DNA from: Solibacillus isronensis
GTDB lineage: Bacteria; Bacillota; Bacilli; Bacillales_A; Planococcaceae
Direction: 5' to 3'
NCBI RefSeq assembly: GCF_900168685.1
Contig: NZ_FVZN01000009.1
Coordinates: 62,001 to 126,000 of the forward strand
DNA: 64,000 bases
The translations under genes and the position numbers were made by a program. Shown one piece after another: positions 38,006-50,580 of the stretch; the stretch's first letter is position 1; every line of letters begins with the position of its first letter. The notes beneath the pieces were generated by a model. It was not told where the DNA came from. It was given only the letters and a program-made list of their open reading frames with translations, and did no database searches.

Positions 38006-38593
38006 ATGTTTGGCATATCCGATCTCATTTCATTAGTCATTTCTGCATTTATTATCTTGCCTGCTGTCGTATTTCTTAGGGAGATGGGTTATGTAATTGT
38101 CAGCAAGCTGTTCGGAGTAATCGAACCAAGAGTAACGATTGGATCTGGACGCAGAATTTTTAAGTTTGGTATGTTCGATATCCGCAGATACTACCATTTT
38201 TATAGCTGGTTTTCGTATGACAAATTAAAGCATGAAAATAAATTTGCCTATATTAGTATTTATTCCGGACCAATTTTAATTAATCTTGTATTCGGTCTTA
38301 CTATCAATTTTCTAATTGCTAACGGGATAATTGAAGAATATAAAACATTTTGGGATCGCTTTGTTTTTTATGCATTTTATTATGTATTATTCGATGCTGT
38401 TCCGATGACCACATTTAGTGGAAAACCGAATAATGGAATGATAATTTATAAAATGATTCGCTACGGACAACGGATTGATTCATCAAAGGAACATATCCTG
38501 CCTTCCACATCGGAAGTGGAGAAAGAATACCAGGAATACATGAAGGAGGTTGAAGAAACGGAGGTAGAGATAAAGAAACAAAATCATGACTGA
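38006..38593 (+). CDS. Membrane protein resembling a degenerate M50 (site-2) protease
   Basis: 195 residues with 3-4 hydrophobic segments. Segment 1 runs into FLREMGYVIVSKLFGV, where an M50 protease has HExxH; here the two histidines are Arg25 and Tyr29, with Glu26 and Gly28 kept. The following RVTIGSGRRIFKFG and the later FDAVPMTTFSGKPNNG (NxxP-DG-like) match the M50 layout too. It should be inactive as a zinc protease if this is right. ATG at 38006 has GGGAGGGG upstream. A charged coil forms the C-terminus. Role unknown, a binding or adaptor protein inferred. Confidence 0.6.
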   Translation: MFGISDLISLVISAFIILPAVVFLREMGYVIVSKLFGVIEPRVTIGSGRRIFKFGMFDIRRYYHFYSWFSYDKLKHENKFAYISIYSGPILINLVFGLTINFLIANGIIEEYKTFWDRFVFYAFYYVLFDAVPMTTFSGKPNNGMIIYKMIRYGQRIDSSKEHILPSTSEVEKEYQEYMKEVEETEVEIKKQNHD

Positions 38594-38672
38594 AGCATTA
38601 GCTGCTTAATGGTCGATCCAATTGATAAATGATTCAACCGTTCTATTTGCACTTTATAAAATACTTCCAATT

Positions 38673-38705
38673 AAAAAAGAACCAAGGCCTAAGCCTCAGT
38701 TCTTA
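38673..38705 (-). terminator. Intrinsic terminator of the 74-residue gene
   Basis: Minus-strand stem AAGAACTGAGGC / GCCTTGGTTCTT with two G-U pairs and a 4-nt loop, followed by TTTTTTAA. Confidence 0.75.
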
Positions 38706-38737
38706 CCTCAATGTGCTGAATAGATGTCAAATATAAA

Positions 38738-38962
38738 TTAGTTCCAGGCAGTTCGTTCACTTTCAGGCTCGTTCATGCCTGTTTTATTTCTTTTGGCGGG
38801 AACATTGTTTTCTTTTGCTGGAGCTGCATTAAAAATAAAATCAAGTTCTGATAAAAACTCTTCCTGCTGGGAATTTTTACGATTTTGATTTACTTCTAGC
38901 TTATTCGCACTTTGCTTCCCTTTTACTTTTGCATTGTTGCGTTTAAAATCCATATTTGACAT
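38738..38962 (-). CDS. Small hydrophilic Lys/Asn-rich protein, function unknown
   Basis: 74 residues, highly charged, predicted mainly helical or disordered. The N-terminal basic part (MDFKRNNAKVKGKQ) is followed by an acidic helix EEFLSELDFIFN and a basic-polar tail. The second ATG (38962) is used because GGAGG lies 6 nt upstream of it and directly abuts the first ATG. It has its own terminator. No family recognised. Confidence 0.6.
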   Translation of the reverse strand: MSNMDFKRNNAKVKGKQSANKLEVNQNRKNSQQEEFLSELDFIFNAAPAKENNVPAKRNKTGMNEPESERTAWN

Positions 38963-39313
38963 AGCCATCCTCCATTGATTTTTTATTTGAAAAGTATAAA
39001 AGTCTTTTCAACTTTAAACTTTCCATTAAAAAGTTTAACCACAATTAACTCCTTTTATTAAAGATATATACAATCTCATTTCCCTTATTAGTGAGTTAGG
39101 CCCTCCAATTTACTTATTCTCATAAGAAAGTTCTACTATTTTATTAAATTATTAGGAAGATAGATTTAACCTATTTCTTACAAACTGATACTATTTATCA
39201 ATCTTTTGGAAAAAATAGAAATTTCGATATTCGGATAAATTCCATTGTGATAAATTGGTAATACCGCATTAAACTGAATAGTGCGAAAATTTAATACAAA
39301 GGGGAAATGAGAA
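38963..39313. other. Divergent intergenic region upstream of the subtilase
   Basis: 351 bp, AT-rich. It holds an inverted repeat TTAAACTTT / AAAGTTTAA (39014-39038). A promoter for the protease is expected between 39200 and 39290 but no consensus pair is clear. Confidence 0.35.
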
Positions 39314-43183
<3,870 letters not shown>

Positions 43184-43203
43184 TTAATATTTTAGCTAGT
43201 ATT

Positions 43204-43253
43204 GCTAAGTTTAAGACTTCTTCCCGGATGGAGCTTAAACTTAGCTTTTTTTA
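43204..43253 (+). terminator. Intrinsic terminator of the subtilase gene
   Basis: Perfect 12-bp stem GCTAAGTTTAAG / CTTAAACTTAGC followed by TTTTTTT. Confidence 0.88.
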
Positions 43254-43259
43254 TCCTTA

Positions 43260-43294
43260 AGAAAAAGGGTGCCTTTTGATCAAAGCACCCTTTC
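43260..43294 (-). terminator. Intrinsic terminator of the OFA transporter gene
   Basis: Minus-strand stem AAAGGGTGC / GCACCCTTT, then TTCTT. It faces the subtilase terminator. Confidence 0.8.
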
Positions 43295-43299
43295 ATGAT

Positions 43300-44568
43300 T
43301 TATCCTATTACTATTTCTTTTTTCTTATTAAATTCTTCATTTTCCAAGTTCACTTTCTCAGGTTTCACAACGAATATACTAATTAAAGTCGCAATGGTGA
43401 ACAAAGCGGCAATTACGTACAGTACCATGTCATAAGATTGTGTCTTTTCAAGAATAATTGCACTTAGCTGATTGCCCGTCAAACCTGCAAATGCCCAGGC
43501 AGATAAAGCTAAACCGTGCACAGTTGAAATACTATCGATACCAAATCGGTCTGATAATAGCGGCGGTAAAGATGAGAATCCTCCACCGTAACCTGCATTT
43601 ACAATACAAAGTAAAGCAATGATAAGGATCGCCATAGAATTATTTATCCCATCAAATACAACGGTACATAAAATAATGCTAATAGAAGAAATAAAAATAA
43701 TTTTATAGATGGAGTTACGATCTTTTAAACGATCCCCCCATGCAGAAAATGCAATTCGTCCACCTGCATTGAAAATGGCTGTAAGCGAACTAACTAAACC
43801 AATCGCGCCAAATCCAATGAAGGCTAAAATACCTTTTTCTTGTGAGATTAACGCTAAACCACATGTAATATTAATATAGAACATTAGCCAAATACCGATA
43901 AACGTCTTATTCGTCAATACTTTTCTATAACTGAAGCTATGCATTTCAACACTTTCTTCTTCATGTCCAGCCGGTTTCTTTAAAATTAAATGCCCGACAA
44001 CCATCATTACTAAATAAATTGCCGCTAAAATATAAAACATTGTAAAGATATTTGTAGGATCTACTAAAATCCCTTCACTATTTCGATTACCGAGTAACTT
44101 TTCCATTAATGGACTTGCAATAACTTTTGCTAAGCCGAAGCCGGCAACAGCAAGACCCGTTGCCAATCCCTTTTGTTCTTTAAACCAGAGCATCAGTGTT
44201 TTTACAGGTGTTAAATAGCCAATTCCAAGTCCAATCCCCATAACAACTCCATAAGAAATATAAATACCGATCAATGATTTTTGATAAATAAAGAAACCTG
44301 TTGCTGCCATCCCTACAACAAAAAATATCGCCGCAAGTAAGGATGATTTATGAATATCTTTTTCAACAAACTTCCCTCCAAAAGCCGCAGACATACCAAG
44401 AACAAAAATAGCTATACTGAATGCCCATTCCACTTCACTGACAGGTTTTCCGATATAAGAGGCAATATCCCCCTTAAACAACGACCAGCAATAAACAGTA
44501 CCAATACTACAGTGAATCAATAAAGCTGGAATGACCGCACGCATCCACTTGTTTTCAAACTTCCCCAC
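43300..44568 (-). CDS. MFS transporter, OFA (oxalate/formate antiporter-like) family
   Basis: 422 residues, 12 membrane helices. The OFA-type motif is seen in helix 1 (HCSIGTVYCWSLFKGDI), and GIGLGIGYLTPVKTLMLWF and NAGYGGGFSSLPPLL are typical. Family members exchange monocarboxylates, oxalate/formate or lactate-like acids. GTG at 44568 (MGKFENKWMRA) is chosen because AGGAG lies 7 nt upstream; the ATG at 44583 precedes this SD. A long AT-rich leader and a group II intron lie upstream. Confidence 0.85.
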   Translation of the reverse strand: MGKFENKWMRAVIPALLIHCSIGTVYCWSLFKGDIASYIGKPVSEVEWAFSIAIFVLGMSAAFGGKFVEKDIHKSSLLAAIFFVVGMAATGFFIYQKSLIGIYISYGVVMGIGLGIGYLTPVKTLMLWFKEQKGLATGLAVAGFGLAKVIASPLMEKLLGNRNSEGILVDPTNIFTMFYILAAIYLVMMVVGHLILKKPAGHEEESVEMHSFSYRKVLTNKTFIGIWLMFYINITCGLALISQEKGILAFIGFGAIGLVSSLTAIFNAGGRIAFSAWGDRLKDRNSIYKIIFISSISIILCTVVFDGINNSMAILIIALLCIVNAGYGGGFSSLPPLLSDRFGIDSISTVHGLALSAWAFAGLTGNQLSAIILEKTQSYDMVLYVIAALFTIATLISIFVVKPEKVNLENEEFNKKKEIVIG

Positions 44569-44815
44569 TTTAAAACTCCTCATTATTCATTTAACCTAAA
44601 ACGCGAACTTTAATTAAAAATAAATAAATATAGTTCGTATATTACCTATATAATTATTAATAATTAGTAGTTTATAGATTAAATATTTTATTTTCACGAA
44701 CATTAATAAAGTGATTATATAATAATATTCATAATAAATGAATAATAATTTTAATATAATTTTTTTATTTATAGACAAGTTTCATAAGTTATTCAATTAC
44801 TCTTTACGTGTGCAA

Positions 44816-46704
44816 ATCGAGTAGGAGGGAGTGATTAACTCCCGACCTCTCACACCACCGTACGTACGGTTCCGTATACGGCGGTTCAATTAAGATAAAT
44901 GACGCAAAGTTTCATAACGAACTTGCAGACTTTTCAGCCCTTGGCTTTCCCAAAAGGAATTGCCGAGGGTTCTGTGTAATATGGGGCTTTTTGAAATGCG
45001 CCAGTACCCTTTTCGGGTATTTCCCCACTCGTATGCTTTCCCATAAGGTACTTTTAGACGAATGAGATTTCTGACCCTTGTTCGAGGCTTCTTCCAGTTC
45101 TTCCATAAACACATACGTAATCTCCGTTTAATCCATCCATCTAATGCTTTAAATATCGAATGAGTATCCGCCAAAGCGAAGTATCCGCACCAGCCTATTA
45201 GGTATTGATTCAACTTTTTGATTCTGTGTTCCATAGAATAGGGTATCTTTCTTGAGGTAATTTCTCGTACCTTGTTCTTCATTCGTACGAGACTTGATTT
45301 CGCAATGCGAACCTTGGGTTCTTTATGATTAGTAAAACTGAATCCTAAGAATTTACGATTCCATGGACGATCTACCGCTGATTTCTTTTCATTTACTTTC
45401 AAACGAAGTTTTCCTTCGATAAATCGCTGTACACTTGCCATTACCCGTATTCCTGCCCGTTCTGTTTTTACATAAATATTGCAGTCATCTGCGTATCGAA
45501 CGAATTTATGTCCACGTGTCTCTAATTCTTTATCAAGTTCATCTAAGACTACATTAGAAAGTAAAGGACTTAAAGGACCGCCTTGAGGTGCACCTTCTTC
45601 TGTACTTGAAATCACTCCATTAATCATGACACCCGCTTGGAGGTATTTGCGAATAAGTTTTAATAACAGTTTATCTGAAATTCGTTTCGCTAATGTCGCC
45701 ATTAGGCGGTCATGGTTGACCTTATCAAAGAACTTCTCTAAATCCATATCAATTACCCATCGATACCCCTCACTCAAGTAGCCTTTTGCTTTTCTAACCG
45801 CATCATGGGCACTCCGATTTGGACGGAATCCATAGCTGTGGTCAGAAAATGTTTTGTCATATTCCTTTGATAAAATCTGCGAGATGGCTTGTTGAATCAA
45901 ACGGTCTGTAACGGTTGGGATTCCTAATAGTCGCACGCCACCGTCCGATTTCGGGATTTCGACTCGACGTACTGGCTGCGGTTCATAGGTCCCATTCAAA
46001 ATCTGCGATTTAATGTTATCCCAATTTTCGCGAATGTGCTGTCGTAAGGTTTTTACGGGCATCATGTCTACTCCATGGCTTCCTTTATTCGCTTCTACTC
46101 GCTTTAAAGCTTGTATCATGTTTTGTCGTTCCAGGATTTGATTCAACATCATCATTTCGTTCCTTTCCGTGAATAGCTGTTCTTCTTTTGCCCAAATAGA
46201 CTACACCCTCCGCAAATACCCTCGTGGAATTCACCACTACTTTCTAAGCGTGAGGTTTCTAATGTTTTCTGTGTTCATTCATCCAAGTTGGAAAGCCAAG
46301 GGCTATTCTCTCTTAATTGTTCAGTCCTTCCAAGTAATTCTAGACTCACTTGTACTACGACCTCTGCTGACTTCTGACAGTTCAGCTACTTGTCACCAAG
46401 TAGGTTATGAAGGGTACTTCACATTTCTGCCAGACCTCCCCGGGTAAGCGCATGCACTTTCACACCATCTATCCGCCTCATTTACTCGATATGACCTTTG
46501 ACAGAAGGGACTTTATCTTGTTATGCAGATTCATCCAATCATACCTAGCCTTATATGAGATTCGTGTTCCTCGGACCGGCGTTTTGCCTCCAGCTTCCTT
46601 CAGATTCCGTGTCACCACGGACACCCTTGCTCTTGGCTAACCTCTACTTCTGTCTTCGGGGTTCGGGACTTGCACCCTATAGTTCATGCGCATGCCGGGC
46701 GCAC
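44816..46704 (-). mobile_element. Group II intron, class C (IIC), complete
   Basis: About 1.89 kb. The 5' end GTGCGCCCGGC starts at 46704. The RT ORF lies in domain IV. Domain V is a 32-nt hairpin (44854-44885): ACCGCCGTA + TACG, GAAC loop, CGTA-CG bulge-TACGGTGGT. Domain VI stem GGGAGT/ACTCCC (44827-44843) precedes the 3' end ...CTACTCGAT. The 5' exon is the stem-loop terminator of the DUF4230 gene with its T run, the known target type of IIC introns. All parts look intact. Boundaries are accurate to a few bases at the 3' end. Confidence 0.85.
44890..46155 (-). CDS. ltrA: Group IIC intron reverse transcriptase/maturase
   Basis: 421 residues. RT0-RT7 blocks run from the N-terminus: GSHGVDMM, RRVEIPKSDGGVRLLGIPTV, YGFRPNRSAHDAV, DLEKFFDKVNHDRLM, GAPQGGPLSPLLSN, and the catalytic FVRYADDC. 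The C-terminal maturase (X) domain has FLGFSF, YLIGWCGYF and the end EWGNTRKGYWRI. There is no H-N-H endonuclease, as in group IIC. It looks active. ATG at 46155 follows GGAAAGGAACGAA; three ATGs are in tandem. Confidence 0.95.
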   Translation of the reverse strand: MMMLNQILERQNMIQALKRVEANKGSHGVDMMPVKTLRQHIRENWDNIKSQILNGTYEPQPVRRVEIPKSDGGVRLLGIPTVTDRLIQQAISQILSKEYDKTFSDHSYGFRPNRSAHDAVRKAKGYLSEGYRWVIDMDLEKFFDKVNHDRLMATLAKRISDKLLLKLIRKYLQAGVMINGVISSTEEGAPQGGPLSPLLSNVVLDELDKELETRGHKFVRYADDCNIYVKTERAGIRVMASVQRFIEGKLRLKVNEKKSAVDRPWNRKFLGFSFTNHKEPKVRIAKSSLVRMKNKVREITSRKIPYSMEHRIKKLNQYLIGWCGYFALADTHSIFKALDGWIKRRLRMCLWKNWKKPRTRVRNLIRLKVPYGKAYEWGNTRKGYWRISKSPILHRTLGNSFWESQGLKSLQVRYETLRHLS

Positions 46705-46742
46705 ATAAAAAAACAGCCTAATTAGAGTAATTAGACTGTTTT
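46705..46742 (-). terminator. Terminator of the DUF4230 gene, 5' exon of the intron
   Basis: Minus-strand stem AACAGTCTAATTA / TAATTAGGCTGTT with a 3-nt loop and one G-U pair, then TTTTTTTAT directly before the intron GTGCG. Confidence 0.85.
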
Positions 46743-46788
46743 GAAGCAGCGATATATATCGGCTTATTTGAACGGATAAAATTAAAAC

Positions 46789-47532
46789 CTATTTAAATGT
46801 TATTTTCACACTATAGCCTAGATTTCTGTAAAAATCTGCGAGAACTTTCTCAGCACTTTTTTCTGCTGATTCCAACAGACCTATTTCAATGGCCTCATCT
46901 TTGATTTTTTCCTGCGCTTCCCCTACCAGGTCAAATCCTTCATTCCATTTCACTTCACCACGGAATAATCCTTCATCTGAGAAAGTTTTGACATCTTCCA
47001 TCTGAATGGCAGGGTCCTGTATAAGTGTTGCTCGTGGCAGGGTGATCTCTAACTCTTTGTCATCTTCATTGACTTTAATATCATCCGATGTTACTTCTTT
47101 AAGATTAACACCTGCAATGACTGTAGCAGGAACTATTAATAATAACTCTCTTTTTGTACCTGGTAAATTAAACGAAATATCATTTCCAAACAGTTTATTA
47201 TCCTCTTGCTCAATGATTACTTTCAAATGGGCTTCAGCCGTTGCAAGCGTTGCTAATTCCTGGACCTGTTCTACAAATACTGTACTTTCTTTTTTAAATG
47301 TATTGCCGAAAAATAACCAAGTTCCCCCGAATGTGATAAGGATAAGAAGCAATGCAATGAACAAAATCTTAAATCCCCAAAATTTAAATATAACCTTAAA
47401 TATTGCTCCGGAAATATTGGCATTTCCACTGCGCTGTCCTATAACCGCGGTGGCAGCACTTTCTTCCTCACCCTTTTTCAATTCCTTCAATACTTGTTCA
47501 ATTTGTGATAATGCTTCATCTTTTTTATTCAT
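46789..47532 (-). CDS. DUF4230 membrane-anchored protein
   Basis: 247 residues. The cytoplasmic N-terminal ~55 is charged (QIEQVLKELKKGEEES), one transmembrane helix follows (ILFIALLLILITFGGTWLFF), then an extracytoplasmic mixed alpha/beta domain with LATLATAEAHLKVIIEQEDN, the DUF4230 pattern. Function unknown. ATG at 47532 follows GGGAGGGGGAACGAT. It is monocistronic, and its terminator is the group II intron target. Confidence 0.8.
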   Translation of the reverse strand: MNKKDEALSQIEQVLKELKKGEEESAATAVIGQRSGNANISGAIFKVIFKFWGFKILFIALLLILITFGGTWLFFGNTFKKESTVFVEQVQELATLATAEAHLKVIIEQEDNKLFGNDISFNLPGTKRELLLIVPATVIAGVNLKEVTSDDIKVNEDDKELEITLPRATLIQDPAIQMEDVKTFSDEGLFRGEVKWNEGFDLVGEAQEKIKDEAIEIGLLESAEKSAEKVLADFYRNLGYSVKITFK

Positions 47533-47760
47533 ATCGTTCCCCCTCCCTTTATATTGTTGAGGAAAATTAAATTATAAGTTCCATATTTATACTTAAACAT
47601 CATATCAAATTATAAAGTCTTATTAATATTAAAAAAGACAATTACGAAATATATCGGGGAATGTGTAATCCTTTTTCATATTTTTCAAATCTTGTTAATA
47701 GCAATTTTCCTTAAATACATTTAAACTATCGAATGGAATTATATTAAGAGAGGTTACAAT

Positions 47761-48414
47761 ATGAAAAAACAATCGTTGTTTATACGAGGGACTCTATTTG
47801 CAGCAATTTTAACAGGTTTATTCTTTATACTTTATAAAAGCGGGATTTCTATTTCCGATCTGTCACCCCAGCTTATTTTAGAGCTTGCCCATAACAATCT
47901 AACTATCGTTATTTTAATAATGATATTATTAATGTTCCTGCAAAATTTATTTACATTTATCCCGTTAATTTTAGTCATCACGATTAATATTGCATTGTTT
48001 GGGTTTTGGCGTGGTTATTTTTTTAGTACATTCAGCAGTGTTATTGGAAGTACATCAATTTTCCTTTCCATTCGCTACTTTTTCGCTAATTTATTTACTT
48101 CAGAAAAACTGAAAAAATATGAGCAGCAACTCAATAAAAATGGCTTTCTATTTGTTCTGTCAGGACGTATTTTGCCATTTCTTCCTACGAATTTAATTAA
48201 TATCGTATCCGGCTTAAGCAAAATGAAAATATCGTATTTTATCTCAGCTACAACAATAGGAAATATGATTTATGGGCTTGTATTAGCCTCTATTTCTTAT
48301 GGAATTGTCTCTGTCTCACAGCAATATAGACAACTATTTTATGTAATTATTGCAATTGCAGCCATTATCGTTGCGGTCCGGTTTATTAAAAAGCAACGTA
48401 CAAGCAGTATTTAA
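47761..48414 (+). CDS. TVP38/TMEM64 (DedA-like) membrane protein
   Basis: 217 residues, about six hydrophobic segments. The family region is FWRGYFFSTFSSVIGSTSIFLSIRYF, and GRILPFLPTNLINIVSGLSKM is the TVP38 signature with its conserved Arg, Pro and Asn. Relatives act as lipid scramblases or transporters; the specific substrate is not known. ATG at 47761 after AGAGAGGTTACAAT. Single gene with its own terminator. Confidence 0.88.
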   Translation: MKKQSLFIRGTLFAAILTGLFFILYKSGISISDLSPQLILELAHNNLTIVILIMILLMFLQNLFTFIPLILVITINIALFGFWRGYFFSTFSSVIGSTSIFLSIRYFFANLFTSEKLKKYEQQLNKNGFLFVLSGRILPFLPTNLINIVSGLSKMKISYFISATTIGNMIYGLVLASISYGIVSVSQQYRQLFYVIIAIAAIIVAVRFIKKQRTSSI

Positions 48415-48443
48415 AAAAGAAGGTATTACACCTTCTTTTTTAT
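48413..48443 (+). terminator. Intrinsic terminator of the TVP38 gene
   Basis: Stem AAAGAAGGT / ACCTTCTTT with a 5-nt loop and TTTTTT, directly after the stop codon. Confidence 0.82.
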
Positions 48444-48466
48444 TTTGTTTATTAGCCTCTATTTCA

Positions 48467-48523
48467 GCTGTACAGTATGGCTCGTCTGAACCGTATGACC
48501 AGACCATACCGTCTGTACGGATA
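48467..48523. repeat. Branched inverted repeat downstream of the TetR gene
   Basis: On the minus strand GTACAG-ACG-GTATGG pairs with CCATAC-TGTAC at the other end, enclosing an inner TCTG/CAGA stem. GTATGGTC, GTCATACGG and CCATACTG read as variations of one word. It ends at the regulator's stop codon and has no T run, so it is not a simple terminator. An operator array or structured 3' end is possible. Confidence 0.4.
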
Positions 48524-49114
48524 CTAAGTATTCTTCCTTTGAATAAAAGAGATAATATCAATATATAATGCCGTCATCTCTTCAGGTGTCTTGTCTAAAT
48601 TATTTTGAACCCATTGTTCAATCAATCCTAAAAAAGCAGATGTGATAAAAGCTAAAAAGTATTCCATTGGAACATTTAAATTTGCATTAAAGCTTTCATT
48701 CCCCTCCAAGTTTACACGCACTTTTTCTGAAAAGGCTGCTCTAAACCTAAGATGAAAACCCGCTCTTCCATGTTCACTTAAAAAGATTTTTAAAAGAGGT
48801 GCCTGCATTTTTATCGAATTAAATAATGTGGCAGCTAATTGTTCCTGTCCTTTTTCAAACGTATGTGTAGATGAATAATTCGATTGCAATTCATCAATAT
48901 GATCCCCTAGCTCTTCAAATAGCTGTAATTCAATCTGATCCAGCAAATCAAACTTATCGATAAAGTGTAAATAAAACGTCCCACGATTAATCTTGGCTGT
49001 TTTCGCAATATCCCCTACTGTAATTGAATCGAAAGTTTTCTTTTCCAGCATCTTCATAAATGATTTTTGAATAAGCTCTTTTGTTCTTCGATTTTTTTCT
49101 GTATAAACACTCAA
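48524..49114 (-). CDS. TetR/AcrR-family transcriptional regulator
   Basis: 196 residues. The N-terminal HTH is TRRT-like: ITVGDIAKTAKINRGTFYLHFIDKFDLLDQI. The C-terminal ligand domain has a TetR_C-type pattern (FLALIEQWV-like at FLGLIEQWVQNN). TTG at 49114 (MSVYTEKNRRTKEL) is preferred, with GAGGGTG upstream; earlier in-frame ATGs lack an SD. It is divergent from the ABC-2-type gene at 49245, which it probably regulates, possibly through CTCAAATT...AATTTGAG (49179-49229). Confidence 0.85.
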   Translation of the reverse strand: MSVYTEKNRRTKELIQKSFMKMLEKKTFDSITVGDIAKTAKINRGTFYLHFIDKFDLLDQIELQLFEELGDHIDELQSNYSSTHTFEKGQEQLAATLFNSIKMQAPLLKIFLSEHGRAGFHLRFRAAFSEKVRVNLEGNESFNANLNVPMEYFLAFITSAFLGLIEQWVQNNLDKTPEEMTALYIDIISFIQRKNT

Positions 49115-49178
49115 AAAAGCACCCTCTTTCATCAAAAATTGAACAATCTGTTTATTTTGTTGATTGCTTTGATTTCCC

Positions 49179-49229
49179 CTCAAATTATAAAATAAACGAG
49201 TAATAATAAACAACATGTTGAAATTTGAG
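49179..49229. promoter_or_regulatory. Candidate operator in the tetR / ABC-2 intergenic region
   Basis: 8-bp inverted repeat CTCAAATT (49179-49186) and AATTTGAG (49222-49229) flanks the divergent promoter region. The wide spacing makes a single dimer site unlikely; looped or paired half sites would be needed. Confidence 0.25.
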
Positions 49230-49244
49230 AAAGGATGAAATTCA

Positions 49245-50393
49245 TTGAGATTATTTAAAGAAAAATTAGCATGGGCTGCTCCTATTGCTGTTATATTAAT
49301 TATTGCATTATTTTCGGTAAACTTATTCGCACAAGGAAATCCTCAAGTAAAAAATCTGCCGGTTGCTCTTATTGTTAACGATGAGGGGCAACACGTTGAA
49401 ACTGTCCTCGATGCTGTTGAACAAATGAGTAAAGGTGGAGACGGTGCAGAACCGGTTATAGCATTTACAAATGAGAAAGAAGAAAATATTGAGTCACTTT
49501 TTGCAGATAAAAAGTATTATGCAGCACTTGTCATTCCTGAAGGCTACAGTGACACATTGCAAAATGCACTAACAAATAATCAGTCTGCCAAACTGAAAAT
49601 ATATATTAACCAAGGCTTTAATATGACAGGCGCAAACTTTGCAAAAGCTGCTTTAATCGGCTTTGTATCTGGAATGAATGACCAATATTCGGCAATTTTT
49701 TTAGCACAGCTTAGTACTGAAAAAATTGATGCAACACAAGCTTCCATTTTAATAAATCCAGTTGTTGCTGAAGAAAAAATATACAATCCTATTACAGCCT
49801 CTACTGCAAACGGTAGTGCTCCAACTTTATTGGCAGTACCTGCATGGGTTGGTGCATTAATCGGTGGATTCATTGTATTTTTAGCAACATCAGGCATCTT
49901 TAAGAAAGAACTGTTAACACGTAAACAAACATTAGGCCTAATTGGCGGGCAAGTTTTATTCGGCATTATTATTGCCTTATTCTCAGGCTTCACTGTTGCA
50001 ACACTTGCACAAATTGCAGGGATTAATATGCCAAGCTACTTCCTAGTTGCTTTCTTTGTATCATTTGCGGCATTCTGCTTCTATTTATTAGTATCAGCAA
50101 TTACCGCATGGATTGGGAAACCAGCTATTACATTATTTATGGTTGTCATGCTTTTAGGTATGGGTGTTCTCATGACACCACAGGAAATGCTTCCAAGTTT
50201 CTTCGTGAACTTTATTCGTCCTTGGGTACCAATTCGCTTTGCTTCTGAAGGTTTACGAGAAATTTTCTACTTCGGTAGCGGATTCTACACAGGCGCTTCC
50301 TTCAACACAATTTTAGGAATTGGTATTGCAGGTTTAGTAATTTTCTTACTTTCTATCTTCAAACCGGTAAAAGTAAAAAAACAACAGAACTAA
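49245..50393 (+). CDS. ABC-2-type/DUF3533-like membrane protein (YhgE/Pip-like)
   Basis: 382 residues. One N-terminal helix (PIAVILIIALFSVNLFA), then a ~160-residue extracytoplasmic domain with LIVNDEGQ and YAALVIPEGYSD, as in YhgE/Pip proteins, and five C-terminal helices from residue ~205. No ATPase is adjacent. Relatives export drugs or lipids or act as phage-receptor-like proteins; function here is open. TTG at 49245 with AAAGGATG upstream. Divergent TetR gene. Confidence 0.78.
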   Translation: MRLFKEKLAWAAPIAVILIIALFSVNLFAQGNPQVKNLPVALIVNDEGQHVETVLDAVEQMSKGGDGAEPVIAFTNEKEENIESLFADKKYYAALVIPEGYSDTLQNALTNNQSAKLKIYINQGFNMTGANFAKAALIGFVSGMNDQYSAIFLAQLSTEKIDATQASILINPVVAEEKIYNPITASTANGSAPTLLAVPAWVGALIGGFIVFLATSGIFKKELLTRKQTLGLIGGQVLFGIIIALFSGFTVATLAQIAGINMPSYFLVAFFVSFAAFCFYLLVSAITAWIGKPAITLFMVVMLLGMGVLMTPQEMLPSFFVNFIRPWVPIRFASEGLREIFYFGSGFYTGASFNTILGIGIAGLVIFLLSIFKPVKVKKQQN

Positions 50394-50398
50394 CACAT

Positions 50399-50442
50399 AA
50401 AAAAACGTTATTTTGCATTCAGTGCAAAATAACGTTTTTTAT
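50399..50442 (+). terminator. Intrinsic terminator of the ABC-2-type gene
   Basis: Perfect stem AAAAACGTTATTTTGCA / TGCAAAATAACGTTTTT, 17 bp, followed by TTATTT. Confidence 0.88.
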
Positions 50443-50580
50443 TTAACTTCTTTTAGATAAGCCCGATATATATTTCAATATTTTAACTTTTTTAGTTTTA
50501 TTGCGAAAAAAAGTCATCACCATACGTTATATATAATGTAAAAGCTTTTGCAGTAACAATACTATAAAAAGGAGAACGAT

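Noticed and set aside
46169-46640. Plus-strand ORFs of 77-92 codons
   Set aside because: They lie antisense in the structured 5' RNA domain of the group II intron and have no SD.
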